From JBEBVQ01 sp037190845 (GTDB lineage: Bacteria > Bacteroidota > Bacteroidia > Chitinophagales > Chitinophagaceae), in contig JBBCJI010000001.1 in the NCBI GenBank assembly GCA_037190845.1, forward strand, positions 272,532 through 336,531: 64,000 nt of DNA, in the 5' to 3' direction. Positions 8,879 through 16,244 of this stretch are shown here, piece by piece. The notes beneath the pieces are model-generated. The model was not told where the DNA came from, made no database searches, and saw nothing but the letters and a program-made list of their open reading frames with translations. Both the position numbers and the translations under genes were made by a program. The number at the start of each line of letters is the position of its first letter. Within the stretch, counting starts at the first letter, position 1.

Positions 8879-9970
8879 CTACAAAACTGAACATGATAAC
8901 TGGAAGCCCCCCCAATAATGATAGCGTTTCAAGGAAAGATTATGCTCAGGGCTTCTGCCGGAGAGATATACAAGTAAGTTCACGGCCCTTCGACCTCCAG
9001 AAAATGTTGCAGTACCGCCGATTCCTGCAAATCCCTCCATCACGACCTTGCGCATCTCGCCAAAGCTGAGGTCGTGATAGTTGTCCCTAAACTGGCCCAT
9101 TAGCATGGCATTGTAGAGCACAAGGTTTGGGCGGAACGATGACAACAGGTAAAATTCCGGCTGCAAACGCGTTGGGGCAGGTTTATTTCTTTTATTAGCA
9201 TGCCCTAACTGGTAAGCGTCATACGACGCCCATCGATCCCTGTCTAACCATCCCACTTTAAATGCGACACTTCCGCTTGCACCTGTGTAATAACCAAGCC
9301 TTATTTCCCTTGAAAGAATAGCCTGAGCCAGGATGGGATGGGTATTGGACCGGGGATTACTTATGAGGTCGAACAGATAATCAACTTTATTGGAAACAAG
9401 GATAGCAGGCTCAAAGTTATTTGATATTTGATACTTCCATCCATACGGGATCTCCCTTGTCGAGCCAAACATGTGTTTCTCATGTATCAATGTCTGAACA
9501 GCTCTTGCTACATGCAATCCCATCGCACCCAACACCAACTGATTCGTAATCACCTTTCTGTCACTTATAATCTGATGCTTAGCGCTTAAGAAAAGTAATG
9601 AGGCAAAAGGCCGGTCATTGACAATATAGTACAAGGAATCAGCAACATTTTCGCCCAGATACCTTGGTGTAAATCCGGTCGCGCCTATCTGTATAATTGC
9701 ATTTTCCTTCTGATCTTCCTTATCAAGGTGATACATTACCCTTGATAATAATCTTGCCGGCCAAAAGAAAGATGATTTAGCCAATTTGCTGTCTGAGAAA
9801 AAGAGGCCTGCCCCCATCGTATAATTCCTGTCTTCATTAGGCATGCCAATCAAGGTCAGCAATATATCCTGATCTGCTACCAGACCTGCGGTCCAGCTAT
9901 CGCTGGTCTGTGCTCCGGCGTGCAGAAGAAAACATAATTGAAGACAGCTAATCAGGATATACCTTTTCAT
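8879..9970 (-). CDS. LpxR-like outer-membrane lipid A deacylase (DUF2219)
   Basis: A 363-residue protein with a signal peptide (residues 1-20, ending AGAQ) and alternating beta-strand sequence to a C-terminal hydrophobic end (GGFQLSCSVL), as expected for an outer-membrane barrel. LpxR-family marks are the early D-x-x-YTMGAGLFF stretch (RNYTMG), the YIVNDRPFASLLFLSA segment matching the family's DRPYAG strand, and VLGAMGLHVARAVQTLIHE matching the G-x-x-G...Q-x-x-H strand. LpxR removes the 3'-acyloxyacyl chain of lipid A in Salmonella and relatives; here the substrate is inferred. It starts 16 bases after the hydrolase gene and is probably co-transcribed with it. Confidence 0.75.
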   Translation of the reverse strand: MKRYILISCLQLCFLLHAGAQTSDSWTAGLVADQDILLTLIGMPNEDRNYTMGAGLFFSDSKLAKSSFFWPARLLSRVMYHLDKEDQKENAIIQIGATGFTPRYLGENVADSLYYIVNDRPFASLLFLSAKHQIISDRKVITNQLVLGAMGLHVARAVQTLIHEKHMFGSTREIPYGWKYQISNNFEPAILVSNKVDYLFDLISNPRSNTHPILAQAILSREIRLGYYTGASGSVAFKVGWLDRDRWASYDAYQLGHANKRNKPAPTRLQPEFYLLSSFRPNLVLYNAMLMGQFRDNYHDLSFGEMRKVVMEGFAGIGGTATFSGGRRAVNLLVYLSGRSPEHNLSLKRYHYWGGFQLSCSVL

Positions 9971-9986
9971 GTTTAATATCCGGGTA

Positions 9987-11522
9987 TTAACTGTTGAACA
10001 GATGTGTAATGCTTTCCCTTATCGAATTTGCAAGTTGATGTTCACCGTCATTATCAAAGTCGCCGTGGTCTATTGACTGACCACGATACCCAAGCGGGGC
10101 ATCAGACGATGTGCGGGTCAGGACAAGGCGGTTATTATTTGGTCCGCCCTCATTTAGAAATTCGTGTATTTCGTTAAGCACCTCATATTTGTGATATGGC
10201 GCCTGTTTCTTTATGTGTTGCTCCAATCCCAATAGAAGTGTGTCACCTTTAATATCAGCATCAGAATATTTGTCGCCATCTTCACACAGGCCTGACACAA
10301 GGTATAAAAGAGACATCGGGTATAAAACGCCCCTAGTATCATACCGTATTATTGGTAATACCCTATCCTTTTCCTCTCGCTCCTGCTTCATTGTAAACAT
10401 TCTAAAACGGTTATACCTGTCCGGCATATTCATGACAGTAGCGTGGAATAAGGAACATTTACAGGCCGGTGCGAGAAATATCACGTTGTTGAACCGTATG
10501 TCCGCATATTTTGTTTTTTCCAGTTTTAGCAGCTCAAACAGTTCACAAATCACTATAGACCCGGCACTATGTGCAACAATTTCAATCGAAACGTTACTCC
10601 CCAACTCCTTCACTTCCTTTACGTATTTAACTAATTCATCCAGGAAGTATCTGCCGCAATGTCGATCATCTTCTTTTAGCTTATCATTAGGACGCCACAT
10701 CAAATCTGCTTGCTTTTTCATTTGATTCCACAGGCCAATAGCTGTGTTACCTAAGCTGATTCCGGTAAACTTGAGTTCTCTGTAGACTTCCTCCATTATT
10801 GTTCCGCGAACACCATGATTTCTTTTATTGGCAAGCCGGTAAATGCATCGAGCAGCAACTTTAATTGCAGCAACCACTACATTAAGCGAAATACCAGCTT
10901 TGTCCGATTGCATCATAGAATACTCTTCAGTATATAAACTGAGTCTTTCATCTTCGGAAAGGGAGCTTGATAAATCATCTTGAATTTCCTCCAGCGAACT
11001 GTCCCCGAATTCTACTGCAGCTGTAGCTATAATAGCCTTTTCATTTTTTTCCTGAAAAGCGCCGTCTATTTTAGTATTCAGATCTTCAGCTGATTTCACA
11101 TCTTTCAGATCGTCAACGCCCAGTCTCTTCATGATGATTTTTAGTACCCGATAAAAAATTGTCAAAAAATCAGGATTTCTAAAGGCATCTTTAACATGTT
11201 CTATTAACGACGAAACAGGCCCAGTCTCCCAAACAAACGATACGGGGTGTACATTATTAATACCATTATAAAACTTATAAAAGCGTTCAGCCGCATTGTA
11301 ACCTCGCCCTTCTCCCACCAAACCTCCGTGAAAAAAAAGAGCAATATGATAAATGTTGTTCGCTCTGAAATACTCGAACATGTTATCTACGTCTTTATAG
11401 GAGGTGCTAAACTTGCTCATCTCTGGGCCGAAACCTAACGGTTGGTATTCTCTGAATGTCCCTTTAGGATTTACATTGATGAAGTTTTTTTTGTCAAGGG
11501 TAATATCGATTGTATTTGCCAT
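9987..11522 (-). CDS. Alpha/beta-hydrolase-fold protein, function unknown
   Basis: A 511-residue protein without signal peptide. Strand and oxyanion motif IALFFHGG lies at 59-67. The nucleophile elbow is EIVAHSAGS (Ser319 in A-H-S-A-G, the G-x-S-x-G class with Ala first, as in some lipases). Between them is a large helical insertion (about 105-300) rich in charge. The C-terminal part includes VIFLAPACK after the Ser elbow and Asp/His-rich loops (SIDHGDFDNDGEHQL) that could supply the acid and His. This layout suggests a lipase- or esterase-like enzyme with a large lid, cytoplasmic as written. It lies directly upstream of the LpxR-like gene (16-base gap), hinting at a shared role in lipid turnover; this is inference. 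Confidence 0.7.
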   Translation of the reverse strand: MANTIDITLDKKNFINVNPKGTFREYQPLGFGPEMSKFSTSYKDVDNMFEYFRANNIYHIALFFHGGLVGEGRGYNAAERFYKFYNGINNVHPVSFVWETGPVSSLIEHVKDAFRNPDFLTIFYRVLKIIMKRLGVDDLKDVKSAEDLNTKIDGAFQEKNEKAIIATAAVEFGDSSLEEIQDDLSSSLSEDERLSLYTEEYSMMQSDKAGISLNVVVAAIKVAARCIYRLANKRNHGVRGTIMEEVYRELKFTGISLGNTAIGLWNQMKKQADLMWRPNDKLKEDDRHCGRYFLDELVKYVKEVKELGSNVSIEIVAHSAGSIVICELFELLKLEKTKYADIRFNNVIFLAPACKCSLFHATVMNMPDRYNRFRMFTMKQEREEKDRVLPIIRYDTRGVLYPMSLLYLVSGLCEDGDKYSDADIKGDTLLLGLEQHIKKQAPYHKYEVLNEIHEFLNEGGPNNNRLVLTRTSSDAPLGYRGQSIDHGDFDNDGEHQLANSIRESITHLFNS

Positions 11523-11574
11523 AGTGGTTTATAGTTATACGTTTGAAAAAACAAAATAGTAAATATTTTGGTTT

Positions 11575-11718
11575 TTACATTGCAAATGCGATGACCAAAG
11601 CAATGGAAAAAGGAATGTCTGCATCCACATAAACACCGGTAGTCTTGCTCCTGCTAATGAAGAGCACCAAAACTACAGCTGCAACTACAACAAGCATCCA
11701 TTTCATTCTTCCTGACAT
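11575..11718 (-). CDS. Small membrane protein (47 aa)
   Basis: A short frame with two hydrophobic stretches (WMLVVVAAVVLVLFI and IPFSIALVIAFAM) joined by SRSKTTGVYVDAD, so a possible two-helix membrane peptide. ATG 11718 is taken as the start; ATG 11706 (MKWMLVV), with AGGAAG just before it, is the alternative. It overlaps the end of the frameshifted membrane gene upstream by 65 bases in another frame, as translationally coupled genes often do. Small size and lack of a known family keep confidence modest. Confidence 0.45.
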   Translation of the reverse strand: MSGRMKWMLVVVAAVVLVLFISRSKTTGVYVDADIPFSIALVIAFAM

Positions 11719-12215
11719 TTTGCTTGCTACTACTAAAAAACATACCCTGAATAAAATACCGGTATAGTTCAAACAGTGACAACACCAACCATACCAACAT
11801 GAAGCTAAACTCCTTTTTAAATGTACTTCTCTGCCGGACGATACAAAACAGATAAAGTAGTACAGCCGCAATCAGGCCGTAATGAAGCGCCAGGATCCCA
11901 GGCCAGTGTTGTATGCGGAAGATCAATCCCAACATCAGCAGCATGCCCATTGTACCTATTGCAATCCGTTCCGGGATGCTTATGCCCCGAACAATCAACG
12001 CATATTGGCTGGTAATAAACGCCAGGAGTAAAAGAGTCATGATAGAGATAACACCCATATCCGGTCCAATCCACCACGGCAAAGCAGTACATAGCAACCC
12101 GATGGAAACACCCTAATGAAATACCTTTATACCGGAAGGCAAGCACAACGCCGACCAGCGCTGCAACAGACAGCAAAATAAAAAAGACAATCATATAAAT
12201 GGTAAGATACATCAC
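11654..12215 (-). pseudogene. Multi-pass membrane protein disrupted by one extra base
   Basis: The first frame from 12215 encodes a membrane start (MMYLTIYMIVFFILLSVAAL...RYKGISLG) and then loses hydrophobic character. Removing one C from the CCC run at 12111-12113 joins it to a second frame (VSIGLLCTALPWWIGPDMG...) and yields a continuous 186-residue protein with about five membrane helices, including LIFRIQHWPGILAL, a motif common in small Bacteroidota membrane proteins. A -1 frameshift mutation, programmed slippage or a sequencing error would all give this picture. The tail (MDACCSCSCSFGALH) is unusual and may be out of frame. Function unknown. Confidence 0.6.
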
Positions 12216-12384
12216 GCGGAGGATTATAATTTTCAGTTTTATTAATACTCCAATGTCCCAATTCTATCATAAACAGTTACCGCAACAGGGTAACCTCCCC
12301 TTTTTTCATTTCTCTGACACCATGCATCACACCTTCACGGATGTAAAGAATGTAATAAAAATAGGTGTCGTTTTGTATATGAAT

Positions 12385-14397
12385 TTACTCGCCGAAACAG
12401 TGTATGTCCTGCGTACATGGCACTTGGATCATAGTCAGCGTGCCTCCCGACTCCGGCGACTCTACATTATAAATGCCATGCAGCAACTGTACCCGGTAAC
12501 GGATATTCGAAAGGCCGATCCCTTCATGCGGCAGTCCTTCCGTCCGGTGCATCCCTACTCCATTGTCTTCCACCATCATGATCAGCATCTTGCCAGCCGT
12601 ATAGACTTGTACATTCACTTCTGTGGCCTGTGCATGTTTTACGATGTTGGCAATCAGCTCCTGGAAGATACGGTAGAGGCTGGCTTCCTGTTGCGGGGCC
12701 AGCCGGGGGGCCTGTCCCCGTTCGAAGCTGAAACGGGTATCGGTATGTGCAAATGTCTTGCCCATCAGGTCTTCCATTGCATCGCAAAGGCCGGTCACTT
12801 CCAGCGCCTTGGGGATCATCTGGTGTGAAAGGGAGCGCAGTTCGCGGTAAGTCTGATCGAGTGCATCTGCAGTATGTTCTATAGCGTTGAGCGCATCCGG
12901 ATCTAAAGTTGATTTTTTAGGAATGTTGATCAGGTTGAGACGAGACACGGTGATCGCCTGGCATATACCATCGTGCAATTCACGTGCAATACGCTTGCGT
13001 TCATTTTCCTGCACCTCGATCATGTCCTGCGACCAGGCTTCCTGCTGCCTGATCTTTTCCAGGTTTTCCACGTCCCGCCGCTGCATCTCCTTCCGCGCCT
13101 GTCGCATACGCGCGATCACCCAGACACAACCCAACAAAACGATCGCAGCCAGCGCCACACCCAGCCAGCTCCTGAGCCGGTATATCTCATTGCGGGCGTT
13201 CAGATCTTCGAGCGCACGCTGCTGTTGCAATTGAATGATCTCATTTTCTTTTTTATCTACATCATGCTTCGCATTCATATCAGCGATCAGCCGCTGGGAT
13301 TCGGTATGATAGATGCTGTCGTTGAGTGCCTGCGCCTGGCGGGTGTACGTCAGGGCCGCCGGATAATTACTTTTGCGTTCGGCTATCCGCCCCATCAGCA
13401 GGAACACGTTTCTTTTTACGTAGAGATTCCCCGTTTTTTCAGAACGCTCCAGTGACATGCGGGCATAAGCGAGGGCAGAATCCGCACGCCCCAGATCAAA
13501 GTAATCATTGGCTACATTATATTGAGCAAGGGCAAGTCCTCTCACATCCGCGATTTCTTCCTGCAGCTTCGCCGTTTTAAGATGATAGGCCAATGCCTCT
13601 GATGTCCGACCCAATGTACGCGCGCAGGATCCCAGGTTGTTATAGTTCAACGCAGCACGCCAGAGGAATCCATGTTTTTCATTGATCTGCAAGGCTTGAT
13701 GATATAATTGGACCGCCTCTTTTGTCTTGTCTTCCGCTTCGTACATCAGGCCGATGTTGTGTAATGTTTCAGATATCCCGGCAGCATCATTTTTATCGCG
13801 TCTGATCTGAAGCGCATTCTGATAATATTGCAATGCCCGCTCCCAGTTGCTGGTATTGTAATGAATGATCCCTATGTTATTGAATGATTCGGCTACACCC
13901 AATGCATCACCTGAATTTTCCCTCAACCGTAATGACCTTAGAAAATACCTGAGCGCTTCATGATAATTATCACGGGATTCATAGACACGTCCCACTCCAC
14001 TCAGGATCGCAGCGATCAGCCGGATGTCACGCGGATCGGAAGCAAACCGCAATGCTCTGCCGTAGTTATACAATGCCATATCCGGCTGGCCGGTAGTGAA
14101 TAAAGCGCCGGCCAGGTAGTAATGTGCCAACGCCAGCAGCGAATCATCCCGCACTGCGGCTGCGAGCCGGAGCGCTTCTTCGGAAACCGGTAAAAGCTGG
14201 TTCCCGGCGCCACGGGACTGCCATATCCGTGCCTCGCGGAACAGGCTGTCGAGCGTGCGTCTTTCTTCCGCAATGTTCTGCAGTGTTCCCAGGTTTTCAG
14301 GATACGGCGCCTGCGCCCCGGCATTACCGGAAGGCCACAAACAGGAAAACAAAACGAACAGTAAGCAAGTGTGTTTCACCTTATTTCTTTCAGGCAT
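12385..14397 (-). CDS. TPR-containing membrane sensor histidine kinase (HisKA_3 / NarL-type)
   Basis: 670 residues. A signal peptide (KHTCLLFVLFSCLWPSGNAGAQ) exports the sensor part. About seven TPR repeats follow (for example ALRYFLRSLRLRENSGDALG, ALQYYQNALQIRRDKNDAAG), then a coiled-coil stretch, one membrane helix (WLGVALAAIVLLGCVWVIA), a HisKA_3 dimerisation helix with phospho-acceptor H475 (RIARELHDGI) and an HATPase with ELIANIVKHAQA and EDNGVGM plus GIGLSNIRYRV. This class phosphorylates LuxR-type regulators such as the one at 176-832, but the gene has no adjacent regulator. The start at 14397 gives a clean signal peptide; an upstream start at 14505 would add 36 residues before it. Strong identification of class; signal unknown. 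Confidence 0.9.
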   Translation of the reverse strand: MPERNKVKHTCLLFVLFSCLWPSGNAGAQAPYPENLGTLQNIAEERRTLDSLFREARIWQSRGAGNQLLPVSEEALRLAAAVRDDSLLALAHYYLAGALFTTGQPDMALYNYGRALRFASDPRDIRLIAAILSGVGRVYESRDNYHEALRYFLRSLRLRENSGDALGVAESFNNIGIIHYNTSNWERALQYYQNALQIRRDKNDAAGISETLHNIGLMYEAEDKTKEAVQLYHQALQINEKHGFLWRAALNYNNLGSCARTLGRTSEALAYHLKTAKLQEEIADVRGLALAQYNVANDYFDLGRADSALAYARMSLERSEKTGNLYVKRNVFLLMGRIAERKSNYPAALTYTRQAQALNDSIYHTESQRLIADMNAKHDVDKKENEIIQLQQQRALEDLNARNEIYRLRSWLGVALAAIVLLGCVWVIARMRQARKEMQRRDVENLEKIRQQEAWSQDMIEVQENERKRIARELHDGICQAITVSRLNLINIPKKSTLDPDALNAIEHTADALDQTYRELRSLSHQMIPKALEVTGLCDAMEDLMGKTFAHTDTRFSFERGQAPRLAPQQEASLYRIFQELIANIVKHAQATEVNVQVYTAGKMLIMMVEDNGVGMHRTEGLPHEGIGLSNIRYRVQLLHGIYNVESPESGGTLTMIQVPCTQDIHCFGE

Positions 14398-14511
14398 CAA
14401 AGCATGAAGGTCGCAAATTGTGGAAAAACCGCAAGATCTTTTAGATCGATGCTGTCCCGGATGCGCTCCGCTAACATCCGGAACAGCGCCAATATTAAAC
14501 TCCATGAAAGT

Positions 14512-15090
14512 TCACTGCTGTATCTCAATACCATATTTGTACAACAATCCCGGCACACCCCAAATGGAAAACTTTGCTTTTTTGATCCGGTTGATTTCAG
14601 GATCAATCGAATAGTTGTGAGAAGTCCGAAAATCCGCCTTTTCAAGTATAGTACGGTCAAATACGGCTTGTGTTAAATTACAGTTGTCGAAAACAGCGCC
14701 TGTCAGGTCGCTTTCTGTAAAGTCGGATTCCTTCAACTGCACATTTTTAAAAACGGTGTTTCTGATTTTTGTTTTAAAGAATGAGGAGTGATTGAGCTGG
14801 CACCCGTCAAACGAAAAAGAAAGGCCAAAACCGCTGCAGACATCAAAGCGAAGCCCCAGCATTTTGCAATCCCTGAATCTGATGTTGTTTAATGCAGTGC
14901 CAGCAGTATTCGCCAGGCTCAGATTACAATCGTAAAACGTGCAGTCAACAAACCGGATACCGGAAAGATCTGTGCCGGCAAAGTTGCAGTTACGGAACGT
15001 GCAGTTTTCATACTCGCCTTTTACCAGCGGGCTTTGTGTGAAGTCATTTCTGTCAAAAGTTTTGTCTTGTATGTAGGTTTCCTGTCGCAT
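14512..15090 (-). CDS. Pentapeptide-repeat protein
   Basis: 192 residues made almost wholly of A(D/N)LXX-type repeats, such as CTFRNCNFAGTDLSGIRF and LKESDFTESDLTGAVFDN, which stack into a right-handed quadrilateral beta-helix. Length and layout match the Qnr/McbG-like single-domain family of about 190-220 residues, with a break near residue 95 (DVCSGFGLSFSFDGC) and a C-terminal extension (RIKKAKFSIWGVPGLLYKY) similar to the dimerisation tail of those proteins. Some members mimic DNA and protect gyrase from quinolones, but no resistance role can be read from sequence. The start at 15090 (MRQETYIQDK) is chosen because earlier codons are not repeat-like. Stands alone. Confidence 0.8.
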   Translation of the reverse strand: MRQETYIQDKTFDRNDFTQSPLVKGEYENCTFRNCNFAGTDLSGIRFVDCTFYDCNLSLANTAGTALNNIRFRDCKMLGLRFDVCSGFGLSFSFDGCQLNHSSFFKTKIRNTVFKNVQLKESDFTESDLTGAVFDNCNLTQAVFDRTILEKADFRTSHNYSIDPEINRIKKAKFSIWGVPGLLYKYGIEIQQ

Positions 15091-15336
15091 CGGTGGTGCA
15101 ATATGCATGAATTTTATGGAAAACCGATTACCTGCAACGTGTATTATAAAGGACTTCATGTTTCCGCTCAATGTAAAGGAATGAAGAAACTTGAGGTCAC
15201 AAATTGTGACCTCAGGTTGGGAGGTAGCACAACCCATCGGGTCCCATAGACTTAGAAAGCAAACAGGACTTAACAGATTTATAATGAAATCAACTTGTTT
15301 CCTAAATAAGAAACTTTTTTCTTTGTGTAAAGATGA

Positions 15337-15483
15337 GACAAGTTAGATGGACGATTACAAATTTCTAAAATTGAAAACAGTGCAACTGATGCAAGATTTA
15401 CGACTATACTGAAAGTGTTTGAAGCATTAGGAGCAAAAGTAAATTTTTATGTAGAACTGAATAACAGGAAGATAGCATATTAA
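15337..15483 (+). pseudogene. Remnant of an Xre-family (HigA/HipB-like) regulator
   Basis: From 15358 the frame reads QISKIENSATDARFTT then ILKVFEALGAKVNFYVELNN, closing at a stop at 15481. This is the end of an Xre helix-turn-helix plus the LKVLEALxAKVxF strand typical of Bacteroidota single-domain antitoxins. Upstream the frame is blocked by TGA at 15334 and no HTH N-terminus is visible, so only the last third survives. No toxin gene is next to it. It is a decayed relic lying just before the cysteine leader region, too short to be an active regulator. Confidence 0.55.
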
Positions 15484-15510
15484 TCCTTCCCTTTTTATTA
15501 TTTCCGGACA

Positions 15511-15538
15511 AAAAGAAAGGGGTCGAATTTGACCCCTT
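15511..15538. terminator. Hairpin with flanking A-tract
   Basis: AAGGGGTC (15517-15524) pairs perfectly with GACCCCTT (15531-15538) over a six-base loop. On the minus strand it is followed by TTTCTTTTT, so it could stop leftward transcription; it may also insulate the cysteine leader promoter 60 bases downstream. Confidence 0.4.
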
Positions 15539-15596
15539 CAGAAGATAGCGGATCAAATCCGTCATGACACGTTCACATCTCAATACACCAAAAAAA

Positions 15597-15628
15597 TTTG
15601 CCCCGAATAAAAACTCCCCCTATCTTTG
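15597..15628 (+). promoter_or_regulatory. Promoter of the cysteine leader and cys operon
   Basis: TTTG (15597-15600), 20-base spacer, TATCTTTG (15621-15628): an exact match to the Bacteroidota -33/-7 promoter. Expected start of transcription near 15634, 27 bases before the first leader codon. The gapA (53140-53171) and tRNA-Pro (37892-37923) promoters share the same layout and spacing. Confidence 0.75.
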
Positions 15629-15660
15629 CATCGCAATACCTCAAAAGGGTCAAACAAAAA

Positions 15661-15756
15661 ATGAACACAACAATCAGCCAATACACAAACAACCGCGCTG
15701 CATCAGTGATGCTGTGTTGTGGTTGTATGCCTTTGCGGGATACGTGTACCGGTTAG
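15661..15756 (+). CDS. Cysteine-rich leader peptide 1 (31 aa)
   Basis: ATG at 15661 opens a 31-codon frame ending TAG at 15754. The core MLCCGCMP puts Cys codons at positions 19, 20 and 22, with another at 29 (four Cys in 31 codons, in a genome region where Cys is rare). It has no signal peptide and no known fold, so I read it as a regulatory leader that senses charged tRNA-Cys by ribosome stalling, as in amino-acid attenuators. It starts about 27 bases after the predicted transcript start, has A-rich sequence plus AAAGGG before the ATG, and is followed 36 bases later by an intrinsic terminator. The second leader repeats its pattern, which supports translation. Polycysteine upstream frames are known before sulfur genes in mycobacteria; a Bacteroidota version is inferred here. 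Confidence 0.75.
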   Translation: MNTTISQYTNNRAASVMLCCGCMPLRDTCTG

Positions 15757-15804
15757 ATGAAGATATTGGATTAAAATAAAAAGATCTGAAAGCTCCTCCG
15801 GTAC
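15746..15804 (+). promoter_or_regulatory. Attenuator 1: candidate antiterminator pairing
   Basis: Bases 15745-15752 (TGTACCGG, inside leader codons 29-31) are perfectly complementary to 15798-15805 (CCGGTACA), the inner half of the 5' arm of the terminator. The two pairings exclude each other. If the ribosome stalls at Cys codons 19-22 the upstream strand is free and the antiterminator can form; if it reaches the stop codon it covers that strand and the terminator forms. The complementarity is seen directly; the switching is inferred. Confidence 0.6.
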
Positions 15805-15824
15805 AAAACCAGGGGAGTTTTTTT
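15793..15824 (+). terminator. Intrinsic terminator of attenuator 1
   Basis: CTCCTCCGGT (15793-15802) pairs with ACCAGGGGAG (15808-15817) through eight Watson-Crick pairs, one G-U and one mismatch, followed by seven T (15818-15824). It lies between the two leader frames, where no gene would otherwise end. Confidence 0.75.
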
Positions 15825-15846
15825 ATACGGCTTACACAAGGAAATA

Positions 15847-15945
15847 ATGAAAAACATATTGACACATACAGCAGCAGCAAACGGTAACAGCATGATGACA
15901 TGTTGCTGTTGTTGTATGCCTGAACCTGTGTGTTGTCGTGTGTAA
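15847..15945 (+). CDS. Cysteine-rich leader peptide 2 (32 aa)
   Basis: ATG at 15847, preceded by AAGGA at a normal ribosome-binding distance, opens a 32-codon frame ending TAA at 15943. The core MMTCCCCCMP has five consecutive Cys codons (19-23) and another pair at 29-30 (seven Cys in total). The first Cys falls at codon 19 in both leaders and both cores end in CMP, so they look like duplicates. Only 22 bases separate terminator 1 from this start and no promoter is visible there, so this leader is reached only by transcripts that pass the first terminator. Not a metallothionein-type protein: the Cys are in one run and the frame is followed by a terminator. Confidence 0.78.
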   Translation: MKNILTHTAAANGNSMMTCCCCCMPEPVCCRV

Positions 15946-15986
15946 TATCGTCTTTGTAAAATCATGAAAAGGCCTTACGACAACAC
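15930..15986 (+). promoter_or_regulatory. Attenuator 2: candidate antiterminator pairing
   Basis: Bases 15930-15939 (GTGTTGTCGT, over Cys codons 29-30) are perfectly complementary to 15977-15986 (ACGACAACAC), which is the terminator loop plus the top three bases of its 5' arm. The pairing would block the upper stem, though the lower stem might still form, so the case is somewhat weaker than for attenuator 1. Confidence 0.5.
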
Positions 15987-16001
15987 CGTAAGGCCTTTTT
16001 T
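15967..16001 (+). terminator. Intrinsic terminator of attenuator 2
   Basis: A perfect 11-bp stem AAGGCCTTACG / CGTAAGGCCTT (15969-15979 and 15987-15997), extendable by two A-T pairs, with a seven-base loop and a run of T. It is one of the strongest terminators in the window and sits 22 bases after leader 2. Confidence 0.85.
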
Positions 16002-16015
16002 AATGTTACTATTTA

Positions 16016-16210
16016 GAACCTGTATAAAAATGATTGGTAAAAAGTATGAGCACCCGACACCCCTCACGTTCTCCCCTCAAAAGGGAGACGATCAGGCCGT
16101 CCTTCAGTAGTGCTATGACAAAAGAACGGTGCAAATTCCCCCTTTGAAGGGGGCAAGGGAATATTTTCACTATTACAAATTATGATCTCAAAGAATTTTA
16201 AACAGGCCCT
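16016..16210. mobile_element. MITE-like element, short form
   Basis: About 195 bases bounded by imperfect inverted ends (ACCTGTATAAAAAT and, on the other strand, GGCCTGTTTAAAATT). It contains the palindromes TCTCCCCTCAAAAGGGAGA and CCCCCTTTGAAGGGGG. A second copy at 38231-38735 matches it on both sides of a nested insert. It lies between the second attenuator and the cysteine synthase gene, so the operon mRNA must run through it. Confidence 0.65.
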
Positions 16211-16244
16211 TAATAAGTAATTCCGGATCAATCAAAAAAATCCA

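Noticed and set aside
12199..12828. 209-codon plus-strand frame over the kinase C-terminus
   Set aside because: Antisense to the HATPase domain.
15564..15779. 71-codon plus-strand frame across leader 1
   Set aside because: It is in another frame from the Cys-rich leader, starts before the promoter -33 box and so cannot be on that transcript, and has no family likeness.
15661..15945. Metallothionein-like small proteins
   Set aside because: The Cys lie in one run rather than spaced C-x-C sets, and each frame is followed by a terminator and antiterminator pair.
15597..16001. T-box riboswitch or SAM riboswitch before the cys genes
   Set aside because: No T-box consensus, no specifier loop and no SAM-type core; the translated Cys runs and terminators explain the region better.
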